From the NCBI GenBank assembly GCA_964469555.1, contig CAYYAQ010000207.1, forward strand, positions 1 through 8,014: 8,014 bases of DNA. Reading direction: 5' to 3'. Position 1 is the first letter of the stretch; every line of letters starts with the position of its first letter. A program made the translations under genes and the position numbers. The notes beneath the pieces are model-generated. The model had not been told where the DNA came from. It was given only the letters and a program-made list of their open reading frames with translations, and searched no databases. Below, one piece after another: positions 1 through 5,477 of the stretch. This DNA comes from CAYYAQ01 sp964469555. GTDB taxonomy: Bacteria > Planctomycetota > UBA1135 > UBA2386.

Positions 1-231
1 TCGCAACGGCGCCAGGACCTTCAGCGCCCTTTGGGGTACGACGTCGACCGCGAAGGTCTTGTCCTTCGCCGCCTTCTCCGGCAGCGTCATGACGAGAACT
101 CTGGAAGCTCCCACCTCGGCGCGGGTTTCACCGACTACCCAGGCCGCAGCCTTGGGCACCGCCGCGTCCTGAGCAACACAGCAGACGGCGAGCGAGACCA
201 AGAGACACGTCGCCTTGAGCGATTCGATCAT
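1..231 (-). CDS. Secreted protein of unknown function, N-terminal part (runs off left edge)
   Basis: The reading frame starts at the ATG at 231 on the minus strand and stays open for 77 codons to the window edge, so only the N-terminus is visible. It begins MIESLKATCLLVSLAVCCVAQ: a short n-region with one Lys, a hydrophobic core at about residues 8-19, and a plausible signal peptidase I site after Ala20. The residue before Cys17 is Val and before Cys18 is Cys, so a lipoprotein box is not convincing. The mature part (GETRAEVGASRVLVMTLPEK..., then FAVDVVPQRALKVLAPLR) alternates hydrophobic and polar residues like a beta-sandwich, but I do not recognise the family. It lies downstream of the QueD-like gene on the same strand with 130 bp between. 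No strong Shine-Dalgarno is seen, only AGAGAA about 7 bases upstream. The signal peptide is well supported and the function is unknown. Confidence 0.7.
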   Translation of the reverse strand, partial: MIESLKATCLLVSLAVCCVAQDAAVPKAAAWVVGETRAEVGASRVLVMTLPEKAAKDKTFAVDVVPQRALKVLAPLR

Positions 232-257
232 GGTGCGATTCTCTGTGACTGACCGGA

Positions 258-274
258 GTCGCCGCGTCGGCGAC
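258..274. repeat. Short perfect inverted repeat between the QueD-like gene and the next gene
   Basis: GTCGCCG (258-264) and CGGCGAC (268-274) are perfect reverse complements separated by CGT, giving a 7-bp GC stem with a 3-base loop. It lies in the 130-bp gap between two minus-strand genes, 27 bp upstream of the secreted-protein start. There is no T-tract on either side, so it is not a standard intrinsic terminator. In GC-rich DNA a short stem like this may be chance. Confidence 0.3.
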
Positions 275-361
275 GAACGCGCCACGCGCAGCTACGCCCA
301 GTGTAGCCTGAGCACGACTCCACGTCTCAGCCAAGAAGCTGGCGCGACTCGATCGCTCGCG

Positions 362-742
362 TCAGCTTGAGATAGGGCTCTGGAAGTCCTCGGCGCGCAC
401 CCGGCAACCCGCGTCCGCAGTTTCCCACACCGTAATCTCCGACAATCCGGACAACTCGGGAGCGAGGCGCTCCCAGATCCACTGGGCGAGGCGCTCAGCC
501 GTCGGGTTCTCGAGCCCAACGATCTCGTTGAGCATGTGGTGATCGAGTTGCTCGCGCAGCGGAAGGAAGGCGTTGTCGATGACAGCGAAGTCGATGACCC
601 AGCCAGTCGTGTCGTCATCAGGACCCGACACGGTGACGACAACGCGGTAACCATGACCGTGGAGACGTCCACAGGGATGGCCCTCGGGAACTTCGGGCAG
701 TCGATGAGCCGCCTCGAACCGGTACTCCTTGAACACGTCCAC
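362..742 (-). CDS. queD: 6-carboxy-5,6,7,8-tetrahydropterin synthase (QueD / 6-pyruvoyl-tetrahydropterin synthase family)
   Basis: This 126-residue cytoplasmic enzyme is close to the usual QueD length. The family converts 7,8-dihydroneopterin triphosphate to 6-carboxytetrahydropterin, an early step to queuosine and other 7-deazapurines. Nearly every family hallmark is visible: the opening FKEYRFEAAHRLP with zinc ligand His13, CGRLHGHGY with catalytic Cys24 and zinc ligands His28 and His30, GWVIDF at 47-52, LDHHMLN with the Asp67-His68 pair, LENPTAE at 77-83, and the substrate-binding Glu107 in WETADAGC. The start is a GTG at 742. No ATG, GTG or TTG occurs upstream in this frame before the preceding stop, and this start gives the normal family N-terminus. 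No Shine-Dalgarno is evident. QueC, QueE and QueF are not in the window, so the pathway is inferred. A pterin-synthesising PTPS homologue is the alternative, but the CxxxHGH arrangement and E. coli QueD-like ends favour QueD. Confidence 0.93.
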   Translation of the reverse strand: MDVFKEYRFEAAHRLPEVPEGHPCGRLHGHGYRVVVTVSGPDDDTTGWVIDFAVIDNAFLPLREQLDHHMLNEIVGLENPTAERLAQWIWERLAPELSGLSEITVWETADAGCRVRAEDFQSPISS

Positions 743-826
743 GACGAGAGTGTCGCAGACTGGCGTGTCGATGCCATCCGTCGCGGCAGAAACCCCGCAG
801 CTGGGAAGACGACGCTGCCAAAGGGC

Positions 827-1030
827 CTACCGCAGAGTCGGTTTCGCCGCTCCCCCACAAAGCTGCGCCTCGCCGCCGCCCTTCTCGTAGACGCCGTAGA
901 ATGGCGAACAGGAATCCAACCAGACCGTGATGCGGCGCATGGCTTCCTTCGGGAGCTTCACGCCGTGGTGGCCCTTCTCGAGGAGGGCGTACAGCTTGGA
1001 TGCCCGCGCCCCGAACTCACCCGGGAGCAA
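827..1030 (-). pseudogene. Remnant of an HzsA-related cytochrome-type protein, C-terminal end only
   Basis: The minus-strand frame encodes about 67 residues ending in TAG at 829-827. It contains PGEFGARASKLYALLEKG, then KEAMRRITVWLDSCSPFYG and VYEKGGGEAQLCGG. From memory this resembles the extreme C-terminus of long planctomycete secreted proteins annotated as hydrazine-synthase-alpha (HzsA)-related or cytochrome-type. There the segment ends a several-hundred-residue protein, normally with a LWLDxNS-x-FYGAY motif. Here an in-frame TAG (1033-1031) lies directly upstream of the first conserved residues, and no upstream part was found in any frame to about 1500. The first sense codon is TTG, which could serve as a start, but no Shine-Dalgarno precedes it. 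I read this as the stranded tail of a deleted gene. A domain-sized small protein is the less likely alternative. Confidence 0.5.
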
Positions 1031-1207
1031 CTAAGACGAAGATCCCCACCGTCGCACCGCTCGCCGACTGGTGATCACGGCGTCCTCTGATCATCACGTG
1101 AAGGAAAGACATCGGAGCGCGGTCGCGAAGTCGAGTAAGCGATCGGGTCACGATCTCGCGGCGGCGATGTAGTACGATGCGATCGTCGGCGTCGGCGTTG
1201 GGTCGGT

Positions 1208-1237
1208 CTCCGGTCTCTCGGGCGATGCCTCCGGAGG
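1208..1237 (+). promoter_or_regulatory. Shine-Dalgarno of the small frameshifted gene, potentially occluded by base pairing
   Basis: GGAGG at 1233-1237 sits 6 bases before the ATG at 1244 and is one of the clearest ribosome binding sites in the window. It is the right half of a perfect 10-base palindrome, CCTCCGGAGG (1228-1237). The six bases CCGGAG (1231-1236) could also pair with CTCCGG at 1208-1213 across a 17-base loop, which would hide the site in the mRNA. The complementarity is visible in the sequence. A regulatory role is speculation. Confidence 0.3.
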
Positions 1238-1243
1238 ATCCAC

Positions 1244-1460
1244 ATGTCCGCACTCGTCTCGTCAAGATCCCTCATCCTGTTCGTCCTGGCCGGCACTCCG
1301 CTCGATGGCGTGCTCCAGCGCGGGCGGATTCTCATCGATTCGATCCGAGAACTCTGCTCGGATGCGAGTCACGATCGAGCGGGAGCGCGGAGCCAACGCC
1401 GTGGTCAGCGAAGTCTGGCTGCTGGAGGATACGGCGCCGGAAAAGAAGAGCGACCGATGA
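1244..1460 (+). pseudogene. Small gene of unknown function broken by a frame change
   Basis: An ATG at 1244 with a well-spaced GGAGG opens a frame reading MSALVSSRSLILFVLAGTP and on to RGRILIDSIRELCSD, with mostly G/C third bases. From about 1362 that frame loses its coding look: third positions turn to A and T and the product becomes Arg/Gly/Ser-rich. The neighbouring +1 frame becomes coding-like from the ATG at 1362, reading MRVTIERERGANAVVSEVWL then LEDTAPEKKSDR, and stops with TGA at 1458-1460. Joined near 1340-1362, the two halves make a continuous protein of about 72 residues. The simplest reading is a single-base insertion (or two-base deletion), natural or from sequencing. Programmed +1 shifting is possible, but no slippery site is evident. 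A separate 32-residue ORF at 1362-1460 is the other option. I do not recognise the family. Confidence 0.4.
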
Positions 1461-1527
1461 GACATCCGAGAACCCGCGGGGTGCTCGCCAGCCCACTGTT
1501 CCCCCCAAGACGTCCGAAATGATAGCC

Positions 1528-1890
1528 ATGAAGAAACCAACCACTTTCATCCTCGCTGCCTCCCTCGCCCTGTTCTCGAGCAGCTGCTCCGAGTCCACAT
1601 CCAAAGAAGGGACGCACGAGCACGCGGACGGCACCGTCCACAAGAACGACGATCACGCGGACCACGTCCACGACCTCATGTGCGGCTGCGCCATCAAGGA
1701 AGTCGGCAAGTGCGGCGAGTTCATCAAGGTGGATGACAAGTTCATTCCGCTGACACTCCCTGCGTCCGCCGATCTGGGTCCGATGCCGTTTTGCAGGAAA
1801 GAAGGTCTGAAGGCCGACGTCGAGGGAGCGGTGAAGGACGGGAAGTACGTCGCGACGTCGTTCGCGTACGTGACGAAGGACAAGAAGTAG
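1528..1890 (+). CDS. Putative metal-binding lipoprotein, His- and Cys-rich
   Basis: This 120-residue protein starts MKKPTTFILAASLALFSSSC. It has two Lys, a hydrophobic core, then Cys20 in an S-S-S-C context, which is a loose lipobox because -3 is Ser rather than Leu. The mature protein has a His/Asp cluster at 30-48 (HEHADGTVH, then DDHADHVHD, seven His in all). A Cys set follows: CGC at 52-54, Cys62 and Cys89 (LGPMPFC). Such residues suit binding of zinc, copper or another soft metal at the cell envelope. The metal is inferred and no named family is certain. An in-frame ATG at 1519 would add three residues (M-I-A). I prefer 1528 because Met-Lys-Lys is a typical lipoprotein start, though neither has a clear Shine-Dalgarno. 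The heme dehydrogenase fusion follows after 32 bp on the same strand, so co-transcription is likely. A role in metal supply or sensing for that secreted redox enzyme is possible but unproven. Confidence 0.8.
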   Translation: MKKPTTFILAASLALFSSSCSESTSKEGTHEHADGTVHKNDDHADHVHDLMCGCAIKEVGKCGEFIKVDDKFIPLTLPASADLGPMPFCRKEGLKADVEGAVKDGKYVATSFAYVTKDKK

Positions 1891-1922
1891 CCGCACTCCT
1901 TGCTGCCTCCCGGAAGCTCTCC

Positions 1923-4691
1923 ATGCATCTCGCAACCGCCGGACTCATCTCCCTCGCCAGTCTGACACCGCAGGAACCTCCGCGACCTGCACGCGCCGTG
2001 ATCGAGCGGTGCGTCGACGCATCGATCCAGATGCACGGGCCTTGGGCCCCGGTCCGGCTCCCGCTGGACAAGGGTGTGAAGGTCTGGAACCCGACGGCCG
2101 TCGTCGTCGGACCGGGTGGACGTATCTACGCCGCGAACTACACCGGTGAGATCTACTCCCTGAGCGACACGGACGGAGACGGCCTCGAGGACACGACGAC
2201 GCTGTTCTGCGACGTCAAGAAGGACAAGCTTCGCTATCCGACATGCATGGCGTTTCGCGGGCGCGACCTCTACGTCGGCACGACGCAGGAGATCCGGATC
2301 TACACCGACACGAACGGGGACGGGGTCGCCGACAAGAGTCGGACGTTCTTCAAGGACTTCCCGTGGACGCTGCACTTCTTCGACTGGACTCTCGGTCTGT
2401 GTTTCGGGCCCGATGGTCACGTGTACGCGAGCCTGTGCACCGACTACCTCAACAAGGAACCCGCGCCCGATCCGAAGGGATACCGCGGCGCACTGCTGCG
2501 CATCTCTCCCGATGGCAAGCGGGCGACGCGGATCGCGACGGGGCTGCGCTTCGCCTACGGGTTCGCCTTCAACGCACACGGCGATCTCTTCTTCACCGAC
2601 AACGAGGGCGGCGGGAATCCACAGGACGAGTTGAATCTCGTGAAGCCGGGCGCCTTCTACGGGCACAATGTGAAGAAGTATCCCGATCACCCCCCGACGA
2701 CAGAGCCCGTGCTGACGTTCCAGCACGGTGTCGGTCCAGGCGGTATGGAGTTCAACTCCAAGGACAACGACTTCGGCGGCACGGCGGGCGACGCGTTCGT
2801 CGCACTTTGGGGGCCCGACTGGTTCTGGAACCGCGGGTCGGTCGTGAGAGTACGACTGCGTCGCGATGCGAAGGGTGCGTGGCAGGCAACCGAGTCCCCC
2901 ATCGCCACGTCGTTCGGCAAGATCGTCGACCTGACGTTCGGGCCGCGCGGCGACCTCTACGTCGCGAAGTACGGCCGGGAGATCGGCCGTGGCCACCGCC
3001 CCAATCGCGTGCCCTCGGGCGCGATCTACCGGCTGATCCACGCGCCCTGGTTCCGACCCAACGCCGTCGGCGCCAGGTTGCTGCCCGTGGCCGGAGACAA
3101 GAAGAACGGCAAGCAGTTGTTCGCGAAGCTGGCTTGCGCCAACTGCCACGACGCCGAGGGAAACCGGCAGATGATCGGACCGAGCTTGCGGGACGTCAAA
3201 CGGATGTACAACCGCGGAGAGTTCCTCGCAGTGGTCCGCGATCCCTCCCAGGGGATCAAGTCGGGTCATGAAGCGTTCACGATCAAGCTGAAGGACGGAA
3301 CGGAATCCGTCGGTCGGCTGCTCCACACCGACACCGAGAAGATCACCCTGCTGACCGTCGAGAACAAGGAGGTCGTGCTCGCCCGCGAGAAGATCGAATC
3401 GGTGGTTCCACTGGAGACGTCGATCATGCCGCCGGGTTTGCTCGGCAGCCTCGAACCCAGCGAGGTCGACGACATGCTCGCCTACCTCGGCGTCGGGAAG
3501 AAGCTCACGTGGCGCGGTCTCGTACTCGACCACGAAAACCTGGCACCCCGCGGCAAGGCGTCCAGTCCGGACGGGCACGATCTGGCCGGTGGGGCGCAGA
3601 GCGATCAGGCGGCGGTCGACCGTGACCCCACGACGTTCTGGGAGGAAGTGCCGAAGCAGAAGGAATACCGATTGCGGCTCGGGTTCGATCGTCCGATCAC
3701 CGTGACGGCGATGTCCCTCGCCGGCTTCGCCGCCGACAAGCGCGCGCCAAAGGACTTCGAACTGTTCTGCGACGGAGAGAAGGTCGCGACCGTCAAGAAT
3801 GCGATCTACAACCGCAACCGCCTGCTGAAAGACATCCCCCTGACGACGGCGCGCGTGTTCGACCTCGTGATCCATGCCTCCTACGGCAAGACGTCTGCGA
3901 TCAGGGAGTGGGGCCTCTACGACCTGAGGTCAGCTAGACCGGCACGCCACCGCGCCGAATTCTTCGCCTTCGACAACGGTCTTCCGCGTGGCACCCCCGA
4001 CGAACAGATGCAGCTACTCGCGAAACTCGGCTACTCGGGCGTCGGCACGGTTCGCCCGGGCGCCGTCGCCGGGTACCGGCGCGCGGCTGCGGCACGTGGA
4101 CTGAAGCTGTTCTCCTTGTACGCGACCATCAGCCCCGGCAAGAACCCGGCCTACCACAAGCGCCTCGAAGCCGACATCGCGTTGCTCAAGGGTACCAGTG
4201 CCCGCATCTGGCTCGCCGTGCAGCGTGGTGGGACCGACGCCGACGCAGTGCGACACGTGAAGCGACTCGCCGACCTTGCCCGGACTGCGGGGCTCCGCGT
4301 CGTGCTCTACCCCCACCACGGATTCCGCATCTCGACCATCAGGGACGCGGCACGGTTCGCGAAATCGGTCGGGCGTGACAACGTGGGGCTCTCGCTGAAT
4401 CTGTGCCACGTCCTCCGCGCAGGAAACGGAACGAAGCTCGACGAGCTGCTGCGCGAGTTCACGCCCCGCCTCGATCTCGTCTCGATCAACGGGACCGACT
4501 CGACCGGAGACGAGTGGCGGCAGCTGATCCGACCGCTCGGCCGCGGGACGTTCGACATGCGCGCGTTCCTGCGGAAGTTGCGCGGCGCCGGCTATCGCGG
4601 CCCGATCGGGCTCCAGTGCTACGGCGTTCCGGGCGACCGGCGGACGAACCTCGCGGCCTCGATCGAGGCCTGGCGACGATACCGGGACTAG
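1923..4691 (+). CDS. Secreted four-domain fusion: sorbosone-dehydrogenase-like propeller, PVC-type heme domain, discoidin-like domain, sugar isomerase/epimerase-like barrel
   Basis: This 922-residue protein starts at an ATG with GGAAG six bases upstream. The first ~16 residues (MHLATAGLISLASL) form a short, weakly charged signal-like segment. About 40-372 is a glucose/sorbosone dehydrogenase-type beta-propeller, with GLRFAYGFAF at 207-216, TDNEGGG at 225-231, and two Ca-loop motifs, DTDGDGLED (82-90) and DTNGDGVAD (129-137). About 388-520 is a PVC-type heme domain with CANCH at 405-409, a KLKDGTESVGRLL strand and a likely axial Met502 in SIMPPGLL. About 535-668 resembles discoidin/F5-8 C domains (AVDRDPTTFWEE, Trp573; REWGLYDL at the end). 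About 680-922 is a xylose-isomerase-like TIM barrel with altered ligand positions: YPHHG 796-800, NLCH 826-829, INGTD 855-859, LQCYG 897-901. The family link suggests sugar or aldose oxidation outside the cytoplasm with electrons passing to heme. Whether the barrel is catalytic is open. It probably forms an operon with the upstream lipoprotein gene. Confidence 0.88.
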   Translation: MHLATAGLISLASLTPQEPPRPARAVIERCVDASIQMHGPWAPVRLPLDKGVKVWNPTAVVVGPGGRIYAANYTGEIYSLSDTDGDGLEDTTTLFCDVKKDKLRYPTCMAFRGRDLYVGTTQEIRIYTDTNGDGVADKSRTFFKDFPWTLHFFDWTLGLCFGPDGHVYASLCTDYLNKEPAPDPKGYRGALLRISPDGKRATRIATGLRFAYGFAFNAHGDLFFTDNEGGGNPQDELNLVKPGAFYGHNVKKYPDHPPTTEPVLTFQHGVGPGGMEFNSKDNDFGGTAGDAFVALWGPDWFWNRGSVVRVRLRRDAKGAWQATESPIATSFGKIVDLTFGPRGDLYVAKYGREIGRGHRPNRVPSGAIYRLIHAPWFRPNAVGARLLPVAGDKKNGKQLFAKLACANCHDAEGNRQMIGPSLRDVKRMYNRGEFLAVVRDPSQGIKSGHEAFTIKLKDGTESVGRLLHTDTEKITLLTVENKEVVLAREKIESVVPLETSIMPPGLLGSLEPSEVDDMLAYLGVGKKLTWRGLVLDHENLAPRGKASSPDGHDLAGGAQSDQAAVDRDPTTFWEEVPKQKEYRLRLGFDRPITVTAMSLAGFAADKRAPKDFELFCDGEKVATVKNAIYNRNRLLKDIPLTTARVFDLVIHASYGKTSAIREWGLYDLRSARPARHRAEFFAFDNGLPRGTPDEQMQLLAKLGYSGVGTVRPGAVAGYRRAAAARGLKLFSLYATISPGKNPAYHKRLEADIALLKGTSARIWLAVQRGGTDADAVRHVKRLADLARTAGLRVVLYPHHGFRISTIRDAARFAKSVGRDNVGLSLNLCHVLRAGNGTKLDELLREFTPRLDLVSINGTDSTGDEWRQLIRPLGRGTFDMRAFLRKLRGAGYRGPIGLQCYGVPGDRRTNLAASIEAWRRYRD

Positions 4692-4985
4692 AAGTCGGCC
4701 TCACCACCGCGCAACGCCCGTGAAGTGGCGGCGTCTCCAGCACCAGGTGTTCCACCTGGTGAGATAGGTGCGCTCGGCCATCCCCTTCGTCAACCCGCGC
4801 ACCTCGGGGTGACCTCCTGTCTCGTTCCACCGATCGCCGAATCGTAGCCGCGAGCGCGATGCGGCGATCCCGTGACTCTCGAACGGATTAGCGCTCTTGT
4901 GGCGCAACCCAGACGTTGACGCAAGCACAACGTTCTTCGACCTCTGGTGGAGAATAATCCGTGCCCGCAATAAGCTCGGCGCACC
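4692..4985. other. Spacer between the fusion gene and the molybdenum-hydroxylase operon
   Basis: These 294 bases hold no plus-strand gene. They should contain the end of the upstream transcript and the promoter for the two-gene molybdenum hydroxylase operon. A hairpin lies at 4741-4761. TTGACG at 4916-4921 matches a -35 box, but no good -10 lies 16-18 bases downstream. TAATCC near 4955 is -10-like but has only a poor -35 partner, so no promoter is claimed. The minus strand is open here and encodes a Trp/Arg-rich peptide ending at 4701 (about residues RTYLTRWNTWCWRRRHFTG), which I do not recognise. Confidence 0.45.
4741..4761. repeat. Perfect hairpin-forming inverted repeat downstream of the fusion gene
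   Basis: CACCAGGTG (4741-4749) and CACCTGGTG (4753-4761) are exact reverse complements with a 3-base TTC loop, so RNA from either strand could form a 9-bp stem. It begins 49 bp after the fusion gene stop. No T-tract follows on either strand, so it is not a classical intrinsic terminator. It may still act as a transcript-end stem or protein-binding palindrome. Confidence 0.5.
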
Positions 4986-5477
4986 ATGCTCCGCATTCAA
5001 GTAAACGGCAAGAGTGTCGATCTCTCCGGGATAGATCCGGATACCCCGCTGCTCTGGGTCCTTCGCGATCACCTCGCGTTGACCGGCACGCGGTTCGGTT
5101 GTGGCAAGATGCAGTGCGGTTCTTGCACCGTTCGTGTCGATGGCCAGAGCACGCGCACGTGCCAGCTGCCGATCAAGGACGTGGACGGCAAGAAGATCAC
5201 CACGATCGAGGGGCTGTCCGACAAGGGCGATCACGTCCTGCAACAGGCATGGCGCGAGCACGACGTCCCGCAGTGCGGCTACTGCCAATCCGGCCAGATC
5301 ATGTCGGCAGTCTCGTTGCTCGAGCAAAAGCCCGAACCGACCGACGATGACATCGATGCAGCGATGTCGGGCAACATCTGTCGATGCGGTAGCTACCCGC
5401 GCATCCGCGCCGCGATACACACCGCGGCGAAGAAGCTCCGACAGCCCGCGGCCGAGCGGAAGGAGGAGCGGAAATGA
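4986..5477 (+). CDS. iorA: [2Fe-2S] small subunit of a xanthine-dehydrogenase-family molybdenum hydroxylase (IorA type)
   Basis: This 163-residue subunit passes electrons from the molybdenum centre through two [2Fe-2S] clusters. The N-terminal ferredoxin-like domain supplies Cys39, Cys44, Cys47 and Cys59 (FGCGKMQCGSCTV, then TRTCQLP). The C-terminal helical domain supplies Cys97, Cys100, Cys132 and Cys134 (QCGYCQSGQ and GNICRCGSYPRI). All eight cluster ligands are present, and length matches the family. There is no signal peptide, as expected if it is folded and exported bound to the Tat-targeted large subunit. The ATG at 4986 gives the standard family N-terminus (MLRIQVNGKSVDL), though no Shine-Dalgarno is visible before it. 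The stop overlaps the start of the next gene as ATGA. The partner most resembles isoquinoline 1-oxidoreductase beta, so iorA is a family label rather than a substrate claim. No FAD-binding medium subunit is adjacent. Confidence 0.93.
   Translation: MLRIQVNGKSVDLSGIDPDTPLLWVLRDHLALTGTRFGCGKMQCGSCTVRVDGQSTRTCQLPIKDVDGKKITTIEGLSDKGDHVLQQAWREHDVPQCGYCQSGQIMSAVSLLEQKPEPTDDDIDAAMSGNICRCGSYPRIRAAIHTAAKKLRQPAAERKEERK
5461..5466 (+). promoter_or_regulatory. Strong Shine-Dalgarno for the molybdopterin subunit
   Basis: AGGAGG lies inside the last codons of the small-subunit gene, seven bases before the ATG at 5474. With the ATGA stop-start overlap (5474-5477), it fixes the large-subunit start and points to translational coupling of the two subunits. 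Confidence 0.8.

Larger units (their letters stand above)
1031..1527. other. Gene-poor stretch between the HzsA-like remnant and the metal-binding lipoprotein
   Basis: No intact recognisable gene lies in these roughly 500 bases. Open frames on the minus strand here are rich in Arg and Ser and lack any family signature. The only coding-like signal is the frame-shifted small gene at 1244-1460, listed separately. A loose inverted pair, GTGATCA near 1071 and TGATCATCAC near 1088, is imperfect and may be chance. No tRNA, rRNA or terminator with a T-tract is visible. A promoter for the downstream lipoprotein gene should lie here, but no sigma-70-like pair stands out. Confidence 0.5.

Noticed and set aside
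743..826. Extended N-terminus for the QueD-like protein
   Set aside because: The frame is open upstream of 742, but it has no ATG, GTG or TTG and does not resemble QueD. The GTG at 742 gives the family-standard N-terminus.
1177..1527. In-frame extension of the lipoprotein to an ATG at 1177
   Set aside because: It would add 117 Arg/Pro/Ser-rich residues before an obvious lipoprotein signal sequence and overlaps the better-supported small gene.
1791..1922. N-terminal extension of the fusion protein to an ATG at 1791
   Set aside because: It overlaps the lipoprotein gene by 100 bp, adds a highly charged Arg/Glu/Gly-rich stretch before a signal-like segment, and has no ribosome site. The ATG at 1923 with GGAAG upstream fits better.
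1653..3875. 740-codon open frame on the minus strand
   Set aside because: It is antisense to the lipoprotein and the propeller-heme fusion, which carry clear family motifs. Its product is low-complexity Arg/Val/Asp-rich with no domain, as expected for shadow frames in GC-rich DNA.
4741..4761. Intrinsic terminator for the fusion gene
   Set aside because: The stem is perfect, but no T-rich tract follows on either strand.
4701..4781. 26-residue minus-strand ORF starting at 4781
   Set aside because: The purine run before its ATG is directly adjacent rather than correctly spaced, and I recognise no family. The region is reported as a possible remnant or repeat instead.
4916..4960. Sigma-70 promoter for the molybdenum hydroxylase operon (TTGACG ... 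TAATCC)
   Set aside because: The two boxes are about 33 bases apart, roughly twice the normal spacing, and no alternative partner is convincing.
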